Assembly (NCBI GenBank): GCA_963747595.1 | Contig: CAVVFO010000003.1 | Location: forward strand, 124,001-188,000 | Length of the DNA stretch: 64,000 nt | Source of the DNA: Oleiagrimonas sp963747595 | Lineage (GTDB): Bacteria > Pseudomonadota > Gammaproteobacteria > Xanthomonadales > Rhodanobacteraceae | Direction: 5' to 3' | Part shown: positions 60,283-64,000 of the stretch, one piece after another | Layout: each line of letters starts with the position of its first letter | Position numbering within the stretch: the stretch's first letter is position 1 | The notes under the pieces: model-generated | What the model was told of the DNA's origin: nothing | What the model saw: the letters and a program-made list of their open reading frames with translations, nothing else | Database searches by the model: none | Program-made: the position numbers and the translations under genes

Positions 60283-60350
60283 GGTGGTTTCGTGCCTGTC
60301 GCAGGAATTTCCGTAGAGGGGGCGGCCATGTGGCTGGCAATACCACGGTT

Positions 60351-60443
60351 GCAGGGCGGGTCGAGCAGCGACGCGAATCCGCCTGTCTGCCGGGAAGCAC
60401 GCCAGCAGTCGGCGCCATTGCTTGCACTCCTTGAGCCACCGTG
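60351..60443. repeat. Palindromic repeat family A, diverged copy 4 (thrB-thrC)
   Basis: GCAGGGCGGGTCGAGCAGCGACGCG at the left and ACTCCTTGAGCCACCG at the right, with an inner CCGCCTGTCTGCCGGGAAGC. It resembles family A but with many changes. It fills most of the 169-bp gap between thrB and thrC. Confidence 0.6.
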
Positions 60444-60451
60444 CGCGCCTG

Positions 60452-61402
60452 TCATGGCACATCCGGTGCGATGACTGCCGCGGCGGGGCCGGCGATGGGC
60501 GATATGTGGCTGTCGCTGTCCAGGTCGGCATCGGCGAACGCCGCGGCCATGGCAACCGCGGCACGTTCGGCGTCGGCGCGTTGCTCGAACCAGCCGAACA
60601 CGCTGGGACCGCCGCCGGAAATGCTGGCGCCCAGCGCGTGGTGATCCAGCGCGGCCTGCTTCACCCGCGCAAAGCCGGGGATCAGCCTGGCGCGACGCGG
60701 CTCGATCAGCACGTCCGAAAGCCCCGCGCGCACCACCTGGGCGTCGCCGCGGAAGCACCCGGTCAGCACCAGTCCGAGATGCGCGCACTGAGTGACGATC
60801 TCGGGCAGCGCGTAGGCACCCTGGAGTGCGGCGCGGGCATCGCGCGTGGCCACGCTCAGGTGCGGGTGGACGAGAGCACAATGCCACGCATCGGGCACCG
60901 GAATACGCAGCAACCGGTCGGCAGTGGTCAGGGCCAGACCGCCCAGCAGCATGGGGCCGACGTTGTCGCCGTGGCGTCCGCCGCTGGCGACGGTTTCGCC
61001 ATCCAGCGCGAACGGATACAGGGCCTCGGTGGACAAGGGGGTATCCAGCAGCGCATTGGCGGCCACGAGTGCGGCCACGCAGGAGGCAGCCGAGCCGCCC
61101 ATGCCGGAGCCCAGCGCAATGCCCTTGTGCAGCGTCAGTTCGAAGCCGAAGCCGGGTTGCACCGCACGCAGCAGCGAAAGCAGCGCGGCGCCAGCGGTAT
61201 TGCCGGCCGGGTCCGTGGGCAGGTCGCGCACGCAGCCTTCGATAGCGCGGATGTGCACGCCGGGCACGCCGGTGCGGCGCACATGCGCCCGGTCGCCGAT
61301 GCCTTCCACGCTGTGGCCGAGCACGTCGAAACCCACGCCCACATTGCCCACGCCGGCCGGCGCGAACGCGGTCACCCCTGCATTGTCCTCTTGCCGTGTC
61401 AT
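60452..61402 (-). CDS. thrB: Homoserine kinase
   Basis: GHMP-family kinase phosphorylating homoserine, 316 residues. The ATP-binding loop ALGSGMGGSAAS, N-terminal APAGVGNVGVGFDVLG and C-terminal ISGGGPSVFGWFE motifs are typical. The start ATG 61402 (MTRQEDNAGVTAFAPAG) fits; the longer reading from 61468 overlaps hom without support. It begins 28 nt after hom. Confidence 0.95.
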   Translation of the reverse strand: MTRQEDNAGVTAFAPAGVGNVGVGFDVLGHSVEGIGDRAHVRRTGVPGVHIRAIEGCVRDLPTDPAGNTAGAALLSLLRAVQPGFGFELTLHKGIALGSGMGGSAASCVAALVAANALLDTPLSTEALYPFALDGETVASGGRHGDNVGPMLLGGLALTTADRLLRIPVPDAWHCALVHPHLSVATRDARAALQGAYALPEIVTQCAHLGLVLTGCFRGDAQVVRAGLSDVLIEPRRARLIPGFARVKQAALDHHALGASISGGGPSVFGWFEQRADAERAAVAMAAAFADADLDSDSHISPIAGPAAAVIAPDVP

Positions 61403-61430
61403 GCGTCGTGGTTCCTTTTTTGATCGCCAT

Positions 61431-62549
61431 TCATGCGAGGGGCAGGCCGTCGGCAATGCGCAGCACATCGGCGAATACGCCCCCTGCCGTGACAGCAGGG
61501 CCGGCGCCGGGACCTTGTACCACCAACGGCGTATCGTCGTAGCGATGCGTGCGGAACTGTACGATGTTATCGGTCAGCCGGGCGTGCGCGAAGGGGTGCG
61601 TGCAAGGCAGGAGCGTGAGTCCGACTTTTGCGCGGCCATCGGCATGCAGCTGGCCGACATAACGCAGGACACAGTGGTCCGCTTGCGCCCGGGTGAAGGT
61701 ATCCGCGATGGATGCATCCAGAGCCTGCGGCTGTGCCATGAAGGTGTCCAGGTCGGCATTGGCCAGCGCCCCGGGAACCAGTGACTGTACCTCCACGTCG
61801 GACAGCTCCAGCATGTGCCCGGCCTCGCGCGCCAGGATCACCAGCTTGCGCGCCACGTCCATGCCGCTCAGGTCGTCGCGTGGATCGGGTTCGGTATAGC
61901 CGAGGGCGCGAGCCTCCTCGAGAAGCGTGGAGAAGGGGCGGCTGCCGTCATAGTGGTAGAACAGCCATGCCAGTGTGCCGGAGAAGATGCCCTCCACGCC
62001 GATCAGGGTATCGCCGGTATCGATCAGGTCGCGCAGTGTCTGCACCAGCGGCAGCCCGGCACCGACGGTGGTTTCGCAGCGCAGACGTGCTTGGCCCGCC
62101 ATTGCGGCAGCGTGCGCGGTGCGCCAGCGCGGCAATGGTCCGCTGCCCAGGCGCTTGTTGGGCGTGACGACATGGATGCCGGCGGCCAGCCAGGCGACAT
62201 AGTGATCGGCGACCCTATCGCTGGCGGTGCAGTCGATCAGCACTGCGTGCCGGGCGTCACGCAGGTGGTATGCGGCTTGCCCCAGATCTGCGGGACGCCA
62301 GGTCTGGGCACCGTCGCGTCGCCCGTTGAGCAGGGCATCGTCGGTGTCCAGCCACATGCGCTGACGGCCGCTGACCAGGCGCACGCGCAGGTCGATGCCG
62401 GCCACCTCGATGAGGCGCGTGTGCGCAAGCTGCATCTGGTCAAGCAGGGCCTGGCCCACCTTGCCGGGTCCGATCACCCCTATATCCAGCGGACGTGTCC
62501 GGCTGGGCGCGCGCGGCGGGAGTGAAAGATGTTCTGCACGGACGTTCAC
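61431..62549 (-). CDS. hom: Homoserine dehydrogenase, without aspartokinase domain
   Basis: NAD(P)-dependent reduction of aspartate semialdehyde to homoserine. The 372-residue protein begins with a nucleotide-binding motif IGPGKVGQALL and has VTPNKRLGSG, EGIFSGTLAWLFY and YTEPDPRDDLSGMDVARKLVILAREAG. It resembles the C-terminal half of ThrA-type aspartokinase-homoserine dehydrogenases but stands alone, without an aspartokinase or an ACT domain. The GTG start at 62549 has a strong AGGAGG 5 nt upstream (62560-62555), so the short form is genuine. It is the first gene of the thr operon behind a leader peptide. Confidence 0.93.
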   Translation of the reverse strand: MNVRAEHLSLPPRAPSRTRPLDIGVIGPGKVGQALLDQMQLAHTRLIEVAGIDLRVRLVSGRQRMWLDTDDALLNGRRDGAQTWRPADLGQAAYHLRDARHAVLIDCTASDRVADHYVAWLAAGIHVVTPNKRLGSGPLPRWRTAHAAAMAGQARLRCETTVGAGLPLVQTLRDLIDTGDTLIGVEGIFSGTLAWLFYHYDGSRPFSTLLEEARALGYTEPDPRDDLSGMDVARKLVILAREAGHMLELSDVEVQSLVPGALANADLDTFMAQPQALDASIADTFTRAQADHCVLRYVGQLHADGRAKVGLTLLPCTHPFAHARLTDNIVQFRTHRYDDTPLVVQGPGAGPAVTAGGVFADVLRIADGLPLA

Positions 62550-62553
62550 GTTT

Positions 62554-62571
62554 GCCTCCTGGTCGAGAGGC
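62554..62571 (-). promoter_or_regulatory. Hairpin covering the hom ribosome binding site
   Basis: GCCTC (62571-62567) pairs with GAGGC (62558-62554) over an 8-nt loop, sequestering most of the AGGAGG site of hom. Confidence 0.4.
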
Positions 62572-62602
62572 CCGTGGTCATCGCTGGAAGGTGCTGTGGA
62601 TC

Positions 62603-62630
62603 GGCCCCTTCCCTCGATGAGGGTGGGGCC
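62603..62630 (-). promoter_or_regulatory. Attenuator-position hairpin of the thr operon
   Basis: GGCCCC/GGGGCC with inner CCCTC/GAGGG and a 3-nt loop, between the leader peptide stop and hom. It has no U tract, so it may not end transcription by itself. Confidence 0.5.
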
Positions 62631-62645
62631 ATGTGGTCTTTAGCT

Positions 62646-62792
62646 CTAGACGCGCACGAACCCCTGCGGGACGCCGATAATCGTCGTCGTCGTGGTGGTC
62701 GTGGTGCTGCGTGTGGATGTCACGTGCGATGCGTCCTGCCGGCCAGGGGCCGGAGCGGAGTGACTGCTGGCGAGGGACTGAAGCGCGGACAT
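62646..62792 (-). CDS. thrL: thr operon leader peptide
   Basis: A 48-codon peptide (MSALQSLASSHSAPAPGR...) containing eight consecutive Thr codons (ACC/ACG) then two Ile codons, ending GVPQGFVRV. The Thr/Ile codons are the hallmark of thr operon attenuation, where both amino acids control ribosome stalling. The ATG at 62792 lies 6 nt after the -10 box, so transcript and translation would start at the same place. Confidence 0.8.
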   Translation of the reverse strand: MSALQSLASSHSAPAPGRQDASHVTSTRSTTTTTTTTIIGVPQGFVRV

Positions 62793-62798
62793 GGGTTG

Positions 62799-62827
62799 AA
62801 AGTAGCGGTCGTGGTCCGGAGTGTCAA
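62799..62827 (-). promoter_or_regulatory. Promoter of the thr operon
   Basis: TTGACA (62827-62822), 17 bp, TACTTT (62804-62799) on the minus strand; the predicted start is around 62792, i.e. the A of the leader ATG. Confidence 0.75.
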
Positions 62828-62830
62828 TCG

Positions 62831-62849
62831 GACATCTGGACGGCCATAT
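62831..62849 (-). promoter_or_regulatory. Shared 19-bp upstream motif, thr copy
   Basis: ATATGGCCGTCCAGATGTC on the minus strand, ending 3 nt before the -35 box. It matches the leu-ilv copy at 16 of 19 positions and is enclosed in the inverted repeat CGGACAT/ATGTCCG. Confidence 0.5.
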
Positions 62850-62888
62850 GTCCGGATGTACATGTTGCCGCAATGACGTGACGGATGG

Positions 62889-63914
62889 TCATGCGCCATC
62901 GACCGCGGCACGACCCAGTGCGGGATCGTCGGTGAACAGTGCGTCGATACCAAGGACCAGGTGCGCGCGCATTTCGGCGATGGATCCGGCTTCGTGGCGC
63001 ACGCCGGGCCCGCCGGGGCCTCGAAAATCGGCGGGAAGAAAATGATTCTCGGGGCGGAAGGTGTACGGGTGGACTTGCAGACCTGCGGCGTGCGCATCGG
63101 CAACCAGCGTCGTCGGACGCATCTGCCCCCCGTCGGCATCGCGCGGGATGATCGCCGTCAGCGGCGGGCCGATGGCATCGGCATAACGGGCGATGTTGCG
63201 CAGCCCATCGGCAAGCATCATCTGGCCACAGGTCAGCGGTCGGTCTGCGGCGACACTGTCGAACGGCATCTCGTGCGGCGCACCCAGCAGTTGCAGCAGT
63301 GTTGCATGCGGCAATGCATCGTCGAGCATGGGACGCAGCGCACGCAGGTTGTCGATCTCGAATGACTGGATCTCAACCGGTGCCCTGCGCGTATGCGGAT
63401 GCGCGGCGAGCAGGTGCACCAGTGGCTCCTCCATGCCCAGCCCAAGACTGCGGAAATGCGTGGGGTGCTTGATTTCCGGGATCACCCCGATCGGTCGCCC
63501 GCGGTCACGCGATGCGCGAGCGACCAGTTCGATGATCTCCTCCATGGTCAACAGCGGTTCGCGGCCGTCGAATCGTGTCGAGCGAAGCTGCGGCAGGCGT
63601 TCGCGGGCGCGCAGGGTCTTCAGTTCGGCCAGCGTGAAATCCTCGGTGAACCAGCCGCTGATCGTCTGCCCGTCGACCACGCTTGTGCGTCGTCGGGCGG
63701 CGAACTCCGGGTGTGCGGCGACATCGGTGGTCGAGCCGATCTCGTTTTCATGCCGCGCGATCAGGGCACCGTCGCGGCTCATCACCAGATCCGGTTCGAT
63801 CAGGTCGGCGCCATCGGCAATGGCCCGCAGGTAGGCGGCACGCGTGTGCTCCGGACGCAACGCGCTGGCGCCGCGATGGGCGATGACGGCGATGGGGCGG
63901 CGGGCGTCAACCAT
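62889..63914 (-). CDS. Glycerophosphodiester phosphodiesterase
   Basis: GDPD-family enzyme releasing glycerol-3-phosphate from glycerophosphodiesters. The 341-residue protein shows H13 in AHRGASALRPEHT, E40/D42 in IEPDLVMSRDG and the second catalytic His H55 in ARHEN, with the late KHPTHFRS and DALFTDDPAL segments of the TIM barrel. No signal peptide is seen, so it may be cytoplasmic like UgpQ rather than periplasmic GlpQ. Its stop lies about 40 bp before the thr motif and promoter on the same strand. The 86 bp to the window edge carry only its upstream region. Confidence 0.9.
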   Translation of the reverse strand: MVDARRPIAVIAHRGASALRPEHTRAAYLRAIADGADLIEPDLVMSRDGALIARHENEIGSTTDVAAHPEFAARRRTSVVDGQTISGWFTEDFTLAELKTLRARERLPQLRSTRFDGREPLLTMEEIIELVARASRDRGRPIGVIPEIKHPTHFRSLGLGMEEPLVHLLAAHPHTRRAPVEIQSFEIDNLRALRPMLDDALPHATLLQLLGAPHEMPFDSVAADRPLTCGQMMLADGLRNIARYADAIGPPLTAIIPRDADGGQMRPTTLVADAHAAGLQVHPYTFRPENHFLPADFRGPGGPGVRHEAGSIAEMRAHLVLGIDALFTDDPALGRAAVDGA

Positions 63915-64000
63915 GGTGTTTCTCGATACCCGTGACTGCCGGCCCGACGGCGATCCAGAAACGCGTAAACAGCGCTCCTGAATGTCGACTATATATGCGT

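Overview
The window looks like chromosomal core DNA of a GC-rich gammaproteobacterium, most likely Xanthomonadales (Lysobacterales) near Rhodanobacter/Dyella. The reasons are an rrn operon in the order 16S-tRNA-Ala-tRNA-Ile-23S-5S, an Oar-like TonB-dependent receptor with a carboxypeptidase-regulatory N-terminal domain, a bioC-bioH-bioF-bioB cluster facing comF, and one long leu/ilv operon next to thr genes. The lineage is an inference from gene content; no database search was possible. No phage, transposase, CRISPR array or defence island was seen.

Layout: 1-3.8 kb holds anmK (cut by the window edge), an M23 peptidase and divergent tyrS. 3.9-9.6 kb is a complete rrn operon with its promoter, boxA-like elements, 16S and 23S processing stems and terminator. 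9.7-18.8 kb holds an ExeA-like ATPase, a rhomboid protease, a membrane protein, a glutamine amidotransferase, an orphan GspE-type ATPase and glyQ/glyS. 19.2-25.5 kb is an envelope section: TonB receptor, YbaY-type lipoprotein and GDSL autotransporter. 25.6-36.9 kb holds tex, mnmG, a 595-bp gap with a strong hairpin, two small genes, pepN, a threonine/serine dehydratase, tag and a DUF72 gene.

37-64 kb is mostly biosynthesis: biotin (bioC, bioH, bioF, bioB), comF, sulfate activation (cysD, cysNC), ubiA, a nine-gene branched-chain amino-acid operon (leuA-ilvE-leuC-leuD-leuB-ilvD-ilvC-ilvB-ilvM), a threonine operon (hom-thrB-thrC) and a glycerophosphodiesterase. Homoserine from hom goes through ThrB and ThrC to threonine. 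Threonine dehydratase would give 2-oxobutyrate, which IlvB/M, IlvC, IlvD and IlvE turn into isoleucine; the same enzymes plus LeuABCD make valine and leucine.

The most notable signals are regulatory. Both amino-acid operons begin with an attenuator leader peptide: one has eight consecutive Thr codons then two Ile codons, the other is packed with Leu/Ile/Val codons. In both, the leader ATG lies 6-7 nt after a good -10 box, so both leader peptides may be translated from leaderless mRNA. A 19-bp motif (16/19 identical) lies upstream of both promoters. In addition, two families of intergenic inverted repeats are inserted between genes of these operons, and a 50-codon ORF overlaps cysD and cysN at both ends.
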